A stretch of DNA of 64,000 bases. Origin: Streptomyces sp. NBC_00259 (GTDB lineage: Bacteria > Actinomycetota > Actinomycetes > Streptomycetales > Streptomycetaceae). The stretch is taken from assembly GCF_036181745.1 (NCBI RefSeq), contig NZ_CP108080.1, positions 558,001-622,000 of the forward strand. Direction: 5' to 3'. The translations under genes were made by a program, and so were the position numbers. The notes beneath the pieces are model-generated. The model did not search any database. It saw only the letters and a list, made by a program, of their open reading frames with translations, and was not told the origin of the DNA. This document shows positions 56,059 to 64,000 of this stretch, one piece after another (the stretch's first letter is position 1; the number at the start of each line of letters is the position of its first letter).

Positions 56059-58635
56059 TCAGACGCGCGCCAGGGCGCCGATCTCCGCCGGGGACAGGGC
56101 ACGGTTGAACACGCGGAAGTCGTGGACCGCGCCGTGCAGGTACGGGTGCGTGGCGTTCTGCGAACGCCCCAGGTAGTTGCGGGTGGTGGCGCCGAGCAGC
56201 AGCGGGCTCATCACCAGCGCGTCGTTGCGGCCGGCCTCGGCCCCGTCGACGTACAGCACTCCGGTGCCGCCGCCCGTACGGACCTGGTCGAGCTCGGCTC
56301 CACCGCCCGCGAGCGTCAGCGTGACATGGGTCCAGCGCCCCTGCGGCAGCGGTCCTGGAGCGTCGATGACGTCCTCGCCGTCCATGCCGGAGATCTTCAG
56401 CGCGGCGCGGGCCCTGCCCGAGCCGGTCCGCGGGGTCAGGAAGACGTACGTGCTCTTGTGGAAGCCGAGGTCGAAGACCCGGGCAGAGTTGGTGAGCGTG
56501 TCCACGCGCACCCAGGCGGTCAGGGTCAGCTCGCTCAGCCCGGTGATCAGACCGGGCGGCAGCGCCACGTGCCCGTCCACACCGTCGAGTTCGACGCCGT
56601 CCGACGCCCACCGTGCGCCCCCGGCCAGGGTCGCGGCCGGGAACGTCCCGGTGGCGTCCGCGCCGCTGCCGCCGTCGAGCGTGAACCGGGCGGTCTCGCG
56701 GGCCGGGCGGGGGCGCGGCGGCACGGCGAAGTACACGTTGTAGCGCTGGTGGTGGACCCGGTGGAACGGCAGCAGCGGCACCTGGACACCCTCGGCCACG
56801 GCCGTGAACTCCACCTGGTCGCCCGGCACTCGGCGCAGTGAGGCCGGGTCGAGGGCGGGGATCGTGGGCGACTCGACGTCGCCGTACGCCCCGGCCAGCA
56901 CCACGGGCCCGTACGTCACCGCCTGGACCTGCGGGTTGTCGGGCGCGGGGCGGCGGGTCAGCGCCATCGGGAGGGTGAGCTCGACGGTGTCGCCGGTGCG
57001 CCAGTGGCGTTCGAGGGTCGGATAGCGGCCGGGCCGGGTGTCCGCGTGTGCCGCCCGGCCGTTCACGCGTACGGACGCCTTCTCGTCGAGCCAGCCGGGG
57101 ACGCGCACCTTCAGCGCGAAGCGGCCGCCGCCCGCAGTGACGGTGAGGCGGATCCGCTCCTCGTCGGGGTAGCGCGTCTCCTGCCGTAGCGTCACGCCGT
57201 TCCAGCGGACCTCGGAGGGGATGAAGAGGTTGACGTACAGGGCGTCGCGCGTGTGGGCGTAGATGGTGTCCGCGAACTTCGTCTGGGTCTCCAGCGCCGT
57301 GCCGTGGTCGCAGGAGAAGTTGTCGTAGTCGCCGCTGTAGCTGCCGGGCGCGGAGCCGAGGCCACCCTTGGGCTGCCGCTGGGAGCCGGCCCACAGGCCG
57401 GTGTAGTACGTGACGTGGCCATGGGGCGAGTCGGGGTCCTGCTCGCCCAGCATCTGGTTGAGCAGGGTCCACTCGTAGTGGTCCATGTACGCGGCCGTGC
57501 CCGGGTCGTGCAGGAAGAGCTGCCGGCCGAGCTTGAGCATGTTGTAGCTGTTGCAGTTCTCGCAGGTGTCCTCGGAGAGCCGGCTCACGATCTCGCCGGG
57601 CGGGCCGAAGAACTCCTGGTTGGAGTTGCCGCCGATGACGTACGAGTGGTCGCGTACGACCGTGTGCCAGAAGTACTCGGCGAGGCGCAGGTAACGCTCC
57701 TCGCCGGTGGCCTCGTATGCGTGGACCGCGCCGACGATCTTGGGGATCTCGGTGTTGGCGTGCCGTCCGGCGAGCTCGTCGCGGCCCTCGGCCAGCGGCC
57801 CGAGGACCTCCTCGTGGTCGAAGCGGCGGGCGGTGCGCAGCGGTACGGGGTCGCCGGTGGCCAGGTGCAGGCGGGTGAGCACGTCGTTCATGCCGCCGAA
57901 CTCGACCTTGAGCGCCGACTGCATCGTCTCGTACGGGAGCGCGGCGGTGCGCCGCTCGGCCCAGGCTGCCATTCCGTTCAGCACGTCCAGGGCCTGGGCG
58001 CTGCCGACGAGTTGATGGCAGTCGAGCAGCCCGGCCATGATCTTGTGGAGCGTGTAGTACGGCGCCCAGGGCTTGCCGCCCGCCTCGAGCTGGTCGAAGA
58101 CCTGCTCGGGGAAGGCCGAGAGATAGCCGGGAGCGAACCCGGCGGCCGGCGAGGCCGCCTGGCACTCGGCGAGGGCGGCGACGATCAGTCGGGCCTTGGC
58201 CGCGTACGCCTCGTCGCCGGTGTTGGCGTGGGCGAGGGCCAGGCCGGAGAGGAGATGGCCCGTGGTGTGGCCGCGCAGCAGCAGCGTCGGTGACTCCCAG
58301 CCGCCGCAGGGTTCGGCGGTGGAGGGCAGGCCCACGTTGATGCGGAAGGTGTGCAGCAACCGGTCGGCGTCGACGAACAGCATGTAGGCGCAGGTCCGGC
58401 GCATGTTGGCGCGGAACGGGCTGTCGAGGAGCGTGACCGAGCGAAGCGGGAACGGGTGCAGCGCCGGGCGGCGGGGCGCCTTCATGGCGGCGGCCGCGAC
58501 GGCTGCGTCAGCCGGGGCGACGGGTGCGGCGGCAGGTGCGCCGGTGGCCGTGCCACCGGGCTCCAGGGCCAGAGCCGTGGTGACCGCACCTGTACCCACC
58601 ATGAAGTGACGCCGCGTCAGCGGGTTTCGGGGCAT
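56059..58635 (-). CDS. GH127/DUF1680 beta-L-arabinofuranosidase with LamG domain, Tat-exported
   Basis: 858 residues. Tat signal LTRRHFMVGTGAVTTALALE at the N-terminus. The DUF1680 barrel has SVTLLDSPFRANM, GGWESPTLLLRGHTTGHLLS and LHKIMAGLLDCHQL. The catalytic region is EDTCENCNSYNMLKL, in which a cysteine acts as nucleophile in characterised GH127/GH146 enzymes. A C-terminal laminin-G-like jelly-roll (about 655-855, FTLDGGSGADATG … HDFRVFNRALSPAEIG) probably binds carbohydrate. Likely removes beta-L-arabinofuranose. It heads the minus-strand glycosidase operon (43-base gap to GH106) behind a perfect LacI-type operator at 58665-58676. Confidence 0.88.
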   Translation of the reverse strand: MPRNPLTRRHFMVGTGAVTTALALEPGGTATGAPAAAPVAPADAAVAAAAMKAPRRPALHPFPLRSVTLLDSPFRANMRRTCAYMLFVDADRLLHTFRINVGLPSTAEPCGGWESPTLLLRGHTTGHLLSGLALAHANTGDEAYAAKARLIVAALAECQAASPAAGFAPGYLSAFPEQVFDQLEAGGKPWAPYYTLHKIMAGLLDCHQLVGSAQALDVLNGMAAWAERRTAALPYETMQSALKVEFGGMNDVLTRLHLATGDPVPLRTARRFDHEEVLGPLAEGRDELAGRHANTEIPKIVGAVHAYEATGEERYLRLAEYFWHTVVRDHSYVIGGNSNQEFFGPPGEIVSRLSEDTCENCNSYNMLKLGRQLFLHDPGTAAYMDHYEWTLLNQMLGEQDPDSPHGHVTYYTGLWAGSQRQPKGGLGSAPGSYSGDYDNFSCDHGTALETQTKFADTIYAHTRDALYVNLFIPSEVRWNGVTLRQETRYPDEERIRLTVTAGGGRFALKVRVPGWLDEKASVRVNGRAAHADTRPGRYPTLERHWRTGDTVELTLPMALTRRPAPDNPQVQAVTYGPVVLAGAYGDVESPTIPALDPASLRRVPGDQVEFTAVAEGVQVPLLPFHRVHHQRYNVYFAVPPRPRPARETARFTLDGGSGADATGTFPAATLAGGARWASDGVELDGVDGHVALPPGLITGLSELTLTAWVRVDTLTNSARVFDLGFHKSTYVFLTPRTGSGRARAALKISGMDGEDVIDAPGPLPQGRWTHVTLTLAGGGAELDQVRTGGGTGVLYVDGAEAGRNDALVMSPLLLGATTRNYLGRSQNATHPYLHGAVHDFRVFNRALSPAEIGALARV

Positions 58636-58664
58636 CGGGATGGAGCTCCTTCAGGCAACGTGAT

Positions 58665-58676
58665 TGAAACGTTTCG
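58665..58676. promoter_or_regulatory. LacI-type operator before the GH127 operon
   Basis: TGAAACGTTTCG, with perfect 10-bp core GAAACGTTTC, 29 bases upstream of the GH127 start. Same consensus as the rhaI and rhaT operators. A possible -35 (TTGACC, 58720-58715, minus strand) lies upstream. Confidence 0.65.
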
Positions 58677-58764
58677 GAGAGCTGACGGCCACTCTGGGGC
58701 CACGCGGTGAGCGCGGTCAAGATGCCTGCCTGAAGGGAAAATCAACGGCTAGGCGTTCAACCTC

Positions 58765-58793
58765 TTGCTCCGACCCGCCCGCGCCCGTATGTT
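58765..58793 (+). promoter_or_regulatory. Predicted promoter of the divergent GH106 gene
   Basis: TTGCTC (58765-58770), 17-base spacer, TATGTT (58788-58793), upstream of the gene starting at 58860. Confidence 0.5.
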
Positions 58794-58806
58794 TCCGCCA
58801 GATCTC

Positions 58807-58819
58807 TTGAATCGTTCAA
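58807..58819. promoter_or_regulatory. LacI-type operator before GH106-2
   Basis: TTGAATCGTTCAA, a 13-bp palindrome sharing TGAAnCGTT with the other operators, just past the predicted transcription start. Confidence 0.5.
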
Positions 58820-58859
58820 ATCACAAGTGCACCCGACACTGCACAGCAAGGGGGCGGGC

Positions 58860-61853
58860 ATGAGCCTGCGGCGGAGAGCGCTGCTGAAGATGGGGGCCGC
58901 GGCAGGCGCGGCCGCGGCCCTGCCCTGGGGCACCACCCCGGAGGCTGCGGCCGCGGCGCCGGCGTCCGGGCACGGCACGGGCGCGGGAGGCGGCCTCCCG
59001 CGCGCCTTCGCCGACCCGCGCCCCGAGGTCCGCCCCAGGTTCCGCTGGTGGTGGCCCGACGCCCTCGTCGACACCGCCGAGATCGAGCGCGAGATCGACC
59101 AGATCGCCGCCGCCGGCTTCGGCGGTGTCGAGATAGCCGCCGTCACGCACAGCATGCGGGGCGGCGCGACGATCGACCCGGTCCGCTACGGCTGGGGCAC
59201 CCCCGCCTGGGTCGGGGCGGTCGAGGCAGCGCTGCGCCGGGCGAAGAAGCGGGACGTCACCGTCGACCTGACCCTCGGGCCCGCGTGGCCGAACTCCGTT
59301 CCCTCCATCACGCCCGACAGCCCCGCCGCCGTGAAGGAACTCGCCCACGGCACCCTCACCCTCCCCGCCGGCCGGCGCCACACCGGCCCGCCCCCGGCCC
59401 CCGGCACAGCGCCCGCCGAAGGCGTCACCCAGCAGGAGCTGAAGCTCGTCCAGGCGATCCGGATCACCGACGCCACGGCCGAGCCCATGCTGCTGGACCA
59501 CACCACCGTCACCGACATCACCGGCGCCGTGACCGGCGGCGAGCTCGACTGGACGGCACCCGACGACGACGGCGCCTGGCTCGTCATCGCCTACTGGGAG
59601 CGCGGCTCCGGCCAGCGCCCCGAAGGCCCGCACCACACCGACCCGCTCTCCTACGTCATCGACCACTTCAGCGCGGACGGCACCCGCGCCGCCATCGCGT
59701 TCTGGGAGCGCCATCTCCTGCCGCCGAGCACCCGCAAGCTGCTCCGCGAGACGGGCGGCGCCCTTTTCGAGGACTCCATCGAGCTCGAGACCGACGAGAC
59801 GATGTGGACGCCCGCACTGCCGGTCGAGTTCGAGAAGCGCATGGGGTACTCGCTGCTGCCCTACCTCGCGACCGTCGTCGAACGCGACGAGGACCCCGTC
59901 CATGCCTTCGGTCCGGAGATCGACAAGGCCGTCCGCCGCGACGTCATCGAGGTCCTCACCGAGCTGTACGTCGAGCACCACCTGAAGCCGTTCCAGGACT
60001 GGGCGCACCGGCTCGGCCTCCAGCTGCGCGTCCAGCCGTACGGCCCGGGCACCGACTCCATCTGGTCGGCCGCGGTGCTCGACGTCTCCGAGGGCGAGTC
60101 GCTCGGCTTCAAGAACCCCGACGACTTCCGCTGCCTGGCAGGTGGGCGCGACATGGGCGGCAAGCACGTCCTCTCCAACGAGGCCGGCGCGACGGCCGGC
60201 GGCGCCTACGCCACGGCGTGGGACGCGACGCTGAAGAAGCTCGTCACCCAGTACGCGGCCGGCGTCAACCAGGCCTACTTCCACGGCTTCGCCTACGCCG
60301 AGGCGCCCGGCGCCGCCTGGCCCGGCTTCGCCGCGTTCTCCCCGTACAACGGCGGCGGCGGGTACGGCGAGGCATGGGGGCCGCGGCAGCCCACCTGGGG
60401 CCATGTGCCGGACATCGCGCGGTACTTGGGCCGCACCCAGCAGATCCTGCAGACCGGCGTCAACCGGGCGGACATCGGCATCCTGCGGCAGAAGGGCCCC
60501 GCCGGGACCGGTCTCGGCGCGCCGTGGTTCACCGCGGAGGGCGTGCCCGTCGGCTGGACGCATCTGTTCCTCAGCCCGCGGCTGCTCGACCTGCCGTCCG
60601 CGAAGGTACGGGGCGGGCGGCTCGCCCCGGACGGCCCGGCGTTCAAGGCGCTCGTCGTCGAGGGCGACGTGCTGAGCGGCAGGGACCGCACGATGCAGCT
60701 GGACGTAGCCGAGAAGCTCATCGGCTACGCGCAGGCCGGGCTGCGGATCGTCGTCATCGGCGACTGGTCGGACGCGCGCGTGCCGGGCCTGCCCGGGCCC
60801 GGCGACAACGAGCGGCTGCGCGCTCTGCTCGCCGAGCTGTTCGCGCTGCCGGCGGTGCGGGTGGTCGCGGACCGGCCCTATGTGCCGGACGCCATCGCGG
60901 CGCTGGGGCTGCGGCGCGACGTCGAGTACGCCCAGCGCTCGTGGCTGGTGCACGCCCATCGTGCCGACGAGGACGCCGACTACTTCTTCTTCGCCGTGGA
61001 CGCGGTGACCAAGGGCGCGTCCACCACGCGGGTCGACCACGACGTCAGCCTCGCGGCGCGCTGGCACGACGCGGTGCCGTACCGCCTCGACGCGTGGACC
61101 GGATCGGTGGAGCCGGTGCCGCTGTACTCCCGTACCGAGGACGGGCGGGTGCGGCTGCGGATCACGCTGGAGCCGGGGGCGACCACGATCGTCGCCCTGG
61201 TGCGGCCGGGCCGAGGGGCCGACGGGTTCTCCCGGCACGCGACGCACAGCGAGGCCGCGGAGGTCCGCCGGGGTGCGGGCGGTCGCCTGGAGATCCGCGA
61301 CACGCGGCCCGGCACCTACCGGACCACCCTCCAGGACGGCCGGACCGCCGAGACGGGCCTGGGCGGCATGCCCGAGTCGATGTCGCTCACCCGCTGGGAC
61401 CTGACGGTCGAGGACTGGCAGCCGGGCGCCCGCCCGTCCGGGACGCTGAAGTCCCGCCGCGAGTTCACACTGGACGCGCTGGCGCCGTGGCCCATCGTCC
61501 CGGGTCTGGAGGACGTCTCCGGCATCGGCCGCTACCGCACGACGGTGCGACTCGACGCGCCGTGGACGGGCGGGTACGGGGCGTACCTCGAACTGGGCGA
61601 GGTCTTCGACACTTTCCGTGTCACCATCAACGGCCACCGGCTGCCGCCGGCGGACCAGTTGACCCCACGGGTCGACGTCGGACCGTACCTGCTGCGCGGG
61701 AACAACACCGTCGAGGTCGAGGTGGCGACGACGCTGCTGAACCGTCTCCGGGTGGCGAACGCCCCGGTCTTCGGCGGCGGGAAGCGGCAGAACTACGGTC
61801 TGGTGGGACCGGTGCGGCTGGTTCCGTACGGGAGGGCGGCCGTCGGACGCTGA
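58860..61853 (+). CDS. GH106 alpha-L-rhamnosidase, Tat-exported
   Basis: 997 residues. N-terminal LRRRALLKMGAAAGAAAAL is a Tat-type signal. The GH106 core opens with RPRFRWWWPDALVDTAEIER and GGVEIAAVTHSM, and continues with VTVDLTLGPAWPNS, FEDSIELETDETMWTP (catalytic-acid region) and LSNEAGATAGGAY. It ends in a C-terminal jelly-roll (YLELGEVFDTFRVTINGHRL). It differs from the other GH106 here by lacking the LamG-like insert. ATG 58860 has AGGGGG upstream; a GTG at 58827 would add 11 residues. Divergent from GH127 and probably co-regulated with it. Confidence 0.88.
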   Translation: MSLRRRALLKMGAAAGAAAALPWGTTPEAAAAAPASGHGTGAGGGLPRAFADPRPEVRPRFRWWWPDALVDTAEIEREIDQIAAAGFGGVEIAAVTHSMRGGATIDPVRYGWGTPAWVGAVEAALRRAKKRDVTVDLTLGPAWPNSVPSITPDSPAAVKELAHGTLTLPAGRRHTGPPPAPGTAPAEGVTQQELKLVQAIRITDATAEPMLLDHTTVTDITGAVTGGELDWTAPDDDGAWLVIAYWERGSGQRPEGPHHTDPLSYVIDHFSADGTRAAIAFWERHLLPPSTRKLLRETGGALFEDSIELETDETMWTPALPVEFEKRMGYSLLPYLATVVERDEDPVHAFGPEIDKAVRRDVIEVLTELYVEHHLKPFQDWAHRLGLQLRVQPYGPGTDSIWSAAVLDVSEGESLGFKNPDDFRCLAGGRDMGGKHVLSNEAGATAGGAYATAWDATLKKLVTQYAAGVNQAYFHGFAYAEAPGAAWPGFAAFSPYNGGGGYGEAWGPRQPTWGHVPDIARYLGRTQQILQTGVNRADIGILRQKGPAGTGLGAPWFTAEGVPVGWTHLFLSPRLLDLPSAKVRGGRLAPDGPAFKALVVEGDVLSGRDRTMQLDVAEKLIGYAQAGLRIVVIGDWSDARVPGLPGPGDNERLRALLAELFALPAVRVVADRPYVPDAIAALGLRRDVEYAQRSWLVHAHRADEDADYFFFAVDAVTKGASTTRVDHDVSLAARWHDAVPYRLDAWTGSVEPVPLYSRTEDGRVRLRITLEPGATTIVALVRPGRGADGFSRHATHSEAAEVRRGAGGRLEIRDTRPGTYRTTLQDGRTAETGLGGMPESMSLTRWDLTVEDWQPGARPSGTLKSRREFTLDALAPWPIVPGLEDVSGIGRYRTTVRLDAPWTGGYGAYLELGEVFDTFRVTINGHRLPPADQLTPRVDVGPYLLRGNNTVEVEVATTLLNRLRVANAPVFGGGKRQNYGLVGPVRLVPYGRAAVGR

Positions 61854-62464
61854 CGGCCGCGTCGGCGCCCCGCCGCCGGTGCGGCGCGTCTGCGGTGTGG
61901 CGCGCAGGGCCGCGGCCGGCCAGTCGTGGCGTAGGGGCGTTACGCCGTCGACCGCGGCCGCACCTGCCGGTACCGGTCGGCCCGCACGTCCACCGTGTTC
62001 TCCGGACGGGCCGGTACCTGCGCGCGCCGGTCCGGGGCGCCGGTGCCGAGCAGCCGGTCGCGTACCGCCGCCGCCCCGGGCGCCTGCGGCGGGTCACCGC
62101 GCTCGCGCGCCTCGCAGGCCGTGCCCGCGACCTTCCTGGCGAACCACATCTGCGCACCGGGTGCACGGCCGGGTCCCGCCTCGGGCCGGCCGGCCGGTGG
62201 CGGGAAGCGGCTGTCGGACCGGTAACGGATGGTGCGCGCAGCGACACCGGTACGTCGGGACGGCTCACCGATCGTGAGCAGGGAGGCACTGTCGTCGGTC
62301 GTGAGCGCGGTTCCGGACCTTTGAGCGGCTGGAGACTCACCCCCGAGCGCCGAGCCTCCGTCACTCTGCGTGACAACCCCCGGCGTGGCCCGGGCCGTCG
62401 GAGTAGCGTGGGAACTCCAGTCTTGCGCGTCCAGGTTCGCGAAGCGTGGCGATGAGGGGCTGTC
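61854..62464. other. Intergenic region without a confident gene
   Basis: 611 bases. A minus-strand frame at 61940-62149 (69 residues, starting MWFARKVAGTACEARERGDP) has an ATG but a weak ribosome site and no recognisable domain, so I leave it unassigned. Short GC stems after the GH106 stop (near 61876-61890) may terminate it. The upstream side of the VOC gene shows no clear promoter. Confidence 0.4.
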
Positions 62465-63295
62465 GTGTCTACGTCAAGTCATGCGGTGTTCGGTGCTCCC
62501 TGCTGGGTGAGCCTCATGGCTCGTGACCTGCCTGCCGCAGAGGACTTCTACGCGGCGGTGCTCGGCTGGGTCTTCCGGCCCACCCGGCTGGGCGAGGAGT
62601 TCTCCGTCGCGTTCCTCGACGGGACTCCGGTCGCCGGTATGGGGGCGCTCGCCCACAGTCTCAAGGCGCCGGTGGCGTGGACGCCGTACTTCGCCGTCGA
62701 CGACGCGGACGCCGCGGCGTCCCGGATCTGCGAGCGCAGCGCCACCGTCGCGGTCGGTCCGCTCAGTTTCGGCACCGGGCGGGCCGCGCTGGCCTCGGAC
62801 CGGGACGGTGCCGTCTTCGGCATCTGGCAGGGCCAGGCCATTCCCGACTGGAGCGTGGGCACCGACAAGGCGCCGGCCTGGCTGGAACTGCGCACCCGGG
62901 ACGCCTTCGACGCGGCGATCTTCTACGCCGAGGTGCTCGACTGGGCCTGCGGCCAGGCCGGTTGCTGCCAGGTGGCCTACGAGGACGACCACGTCGTGCT
63001 CCGCCACTACGGCAACACCGTCGCCCGCATCACCGGCGGTGCGATCGGGGAGGCTCCCGACCCGCAGGTCCGGCCCCGCTGGCATGTGTACTTCTACGTG
63101 CCCGACGTCGAGTTCGCCGTCCGCACGGCGGTCAAACTCGGCGGCAGCACGGTCTCGCCGACGGAACCGTCCGACGCCGATGCCTGGGTCACCCTGAGCG
63201 ACCCCGACGGCGGGCTCTTCACCGTCACCTCGCGCGATCCGGCCGCGCCGCCGGCCGGGCCCGGGCAGTCGGCCGAGCAGCCCAGCCGCTCCTGA
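62465..63295 (+). CDS. VOC-family (glyoxalase-fold) protein, two domains
   Basis: 276 residues, GTG start with GAGGGG upstream. Two vicinal-oxygen-chelate modules: the first (about 8-120) with CWVSLMARDLPAAEDFYAAV and LGWVF, the second (about 135-255) with WLELRTRDAFDAAIFYAEVL and DPDGGLFTVTSRD. This tandem form is common in Streptomyces; members include lyases, dioxygenases and antibiotic-binding proteins. Cysteines GQAGCCQVA in domain two are unusual. Not clearly linked to the rhamnosidase genes. Activity cannot be assigned. Confidence 0.8.
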   Translation: MSTSSHAVFGAPCWVSLMARDLPAAEDFYAAVLGWVFRPTRLGEEFSVAFLDGTPVAGMGALAHSLKAPVAWTPYFAVDDADAAASRICERSATVAVGPLSFGTGRAALASDRDGAVFGIWQGQAIPDWSVGTDKAPAWLELRTRDAFDAAIFYAEVLDWACGQAGCCQVAYEDDHVVLRHYGNTVARITGGAIGEAPDPQVRPRWHVYFYVPDVEFAVRTAVKLGGSTVSPTEPSDADAWVTLSDPDGGLFTVTSRDPAAPPAGPGQSAEQPSRS

Positions 63296-63425
63296 CGACG
63301 GCCTCGCGGACATCCTGGCCGACGAGCGACGGCCCGGTGCGCCAGGTGCCGCCGCCGATGGGGCACCGGCGTCCTGACGCACCGGACCGAAGCAGCGGCC
63401 GGGCGGCTGCGGTGGGCGGCAGAGG

Positions 63426-64000
63426 TCACCCCGCAGCGGTGTCGGGGATCCACGAGCCGTGGATCATGGCGGGGACCCGGCGCGGCAGATGGACGGTGGC
63501 CACCGGCGGCAGTGACAGGTCCGAGGCGTCCAGGACGAGCATCCTGGACGCGTCGGCGTTCAGGTCGCTGACGACGGTCAGCAGATACCCGGCGTCCTCG
63601 TCGGTCGCGCCCGCGGCCGGGACGAAGACTGCCTCGCTGGGGAGCTGACCGTTGCCCACGGGGAGCAACTGGCGCTTCCCGGTACGCCGGTCGTACTTGA
63701 CCAGGGTGTGGTTGCCGACGCCGCGGTCGTCGGGGAAGGACAGCGCGTACTGGTAGCGGTGCTCGCGGCCGGTGTACGCCTCGTTGATCGTCGGGAACTC
63801 CACGGTCAGGTCGTCGATCTGCTCCTCGGCGACCCGGCCGGCCGTCAGGTCGACCGTCCATCGCCGGGTGCGGGAGCCGGAGTTGGGCTCGGCGCCGCGG
63901 TCGGGGGCGCCGACCCACCAGTTCCAGGAGCGCTGCCAGCCGTCACGGCCCACCGCGGGGCCCTCGATGACGATACGGCCCTGTGCGTCCTCGTACGCGT
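63426..64000 (-). CDS. Carotenoid oxygenase family protein, 5' end outside window
   Basis: The C-terminal 190 or so residues of a carotenoid cleavage oxygenase-type beta-propeller. Visible features: AYEDAQGRIVIEGPAV at the window edge, EFPTINEAYTGREHRYQYAL, GNHTLVKYDRRTGKR, and the closing strand VHLPRRVPAMIHGSWIP with the last iron-ligand type histidine. Frame is open at the right edge, so the start is beyond the window. The family oxidatively cleaves carotenoids or stilbenes using non-haem iron. Substrate unknown. Confidence 0.8.
   Translation of the reverse strand, partial: AYEDAQGRIVIEGPAVGRDGWQRSWNWWVGAPDRGAEPNSGSRTRRWTVDLTAGRVAEEQIDDLTVEFPTINEAYTGREHRYQYALSFPDDRGVGNHTLVKYDRRTGKRQLLPVGNGQLPSEAVFVPAAGATDEDAGYLLTVVSDLNADASRMLVLDASDLSLPPVATVHLPRRVPAMIHGSWIPDTAAG

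Noticed and set aside
58821..61637. 938-codon minus-strand frame opposite GH106
   Set aside because: Antisense of the GH106 enzyme; low-complexity composition.
61940..62149. 69-residue minus-strand frame
   Set aside because: ATG present but weak ribosome site and no recognisable homology; left unassigned.

Overview
This window reads as chromosomal DNA from a high-GC actinobacterium, almost certainly a Streptomyces. Codon third positions are nearly all G or C. The gene set is typical of the genus: a contractile injection system with a DUF6519 protein, a monomeric NADP isocitrate dehydrogenase, PAS/GAF/SpoIIE phosphatases, an NsrR-HmpA pair, LacI-controlled sugar operons and Tat-exported glycosidases. 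I saw no tRNA, rRNA, CRISPR array or intact insertion sequence.

Layout. (1) 1-9.6 kb, plus strand: the distal end of a contractile-injection-system cluster. It holds two J-like baseplate proteins (the first cut by the window edge), a tail protein with a beta-helix-like half, a DUF6519 protein and a peptidoglycan amidase without a signal peptide. (2) 9.7-22.1 kb: isocitrate dehydrogenase and three large PAS/GAF/SpoIIE phosphatases, interleaved with a CFA-like methyltransferase, a 60-residue protein and a zinc alcohol dehydrogenase. (3) 22.2-24.6 kb: nsrR, hmpA (nitric-oxide defence) and a cyclophilin. (4) 24.6-28.7 kb, minus strand: a Clp ATPase, DUF402, SDR operon.

(5) 28.8-44.3 kb: a complete L-rhamnose locus. 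The minus-strand arm encodes the ABC importer RhaT-P-Q-S, rhamnose mutarotase and two tandem LacI paralogues. The plus-strand arm encodes isomerase, a bifunctional aldolase/dehydrogenase, rhamnulokinase and LutABC. Together they can import rhamnose, split it to DHAP and lactaldehyde, oxidise lactaldehyde to lactate, and carry lactate on to pyruvate. (6) 49.4-61.9 kb: exported glycosidases (GH78, two GH106, GH127/DUF1680) that could release rhamnose and arabinose from plant polysaccharide. The two rhamnose blocks carry matching LacI-type operators (TGAAACGTTTCA-like) in both divergent control regions, so they look like one regulon.

(7) 44.3-49.4 kb: wedged between the two halves of that regulon is an island with visibly lower GC and different codon use. 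It holds a four-gene minus-strand operon: a small secreted peptide precursor, a DUF5819 protein resembling SdpA, an HTTM protein resembling SdpB, and a membrane-anchored serine hydrolase with C-terminal membrane helices. A strong hairpin separates the peptide gene from the processing genes. I read this as a candidate SDP-like antimicrobial or signalling peptide system and the most novel item here. (8) 62.4-64 kb: a two-domain glyoxalase-fold protein and the 3' end of a carotenoid oxygenase gene that runs off the right edge.
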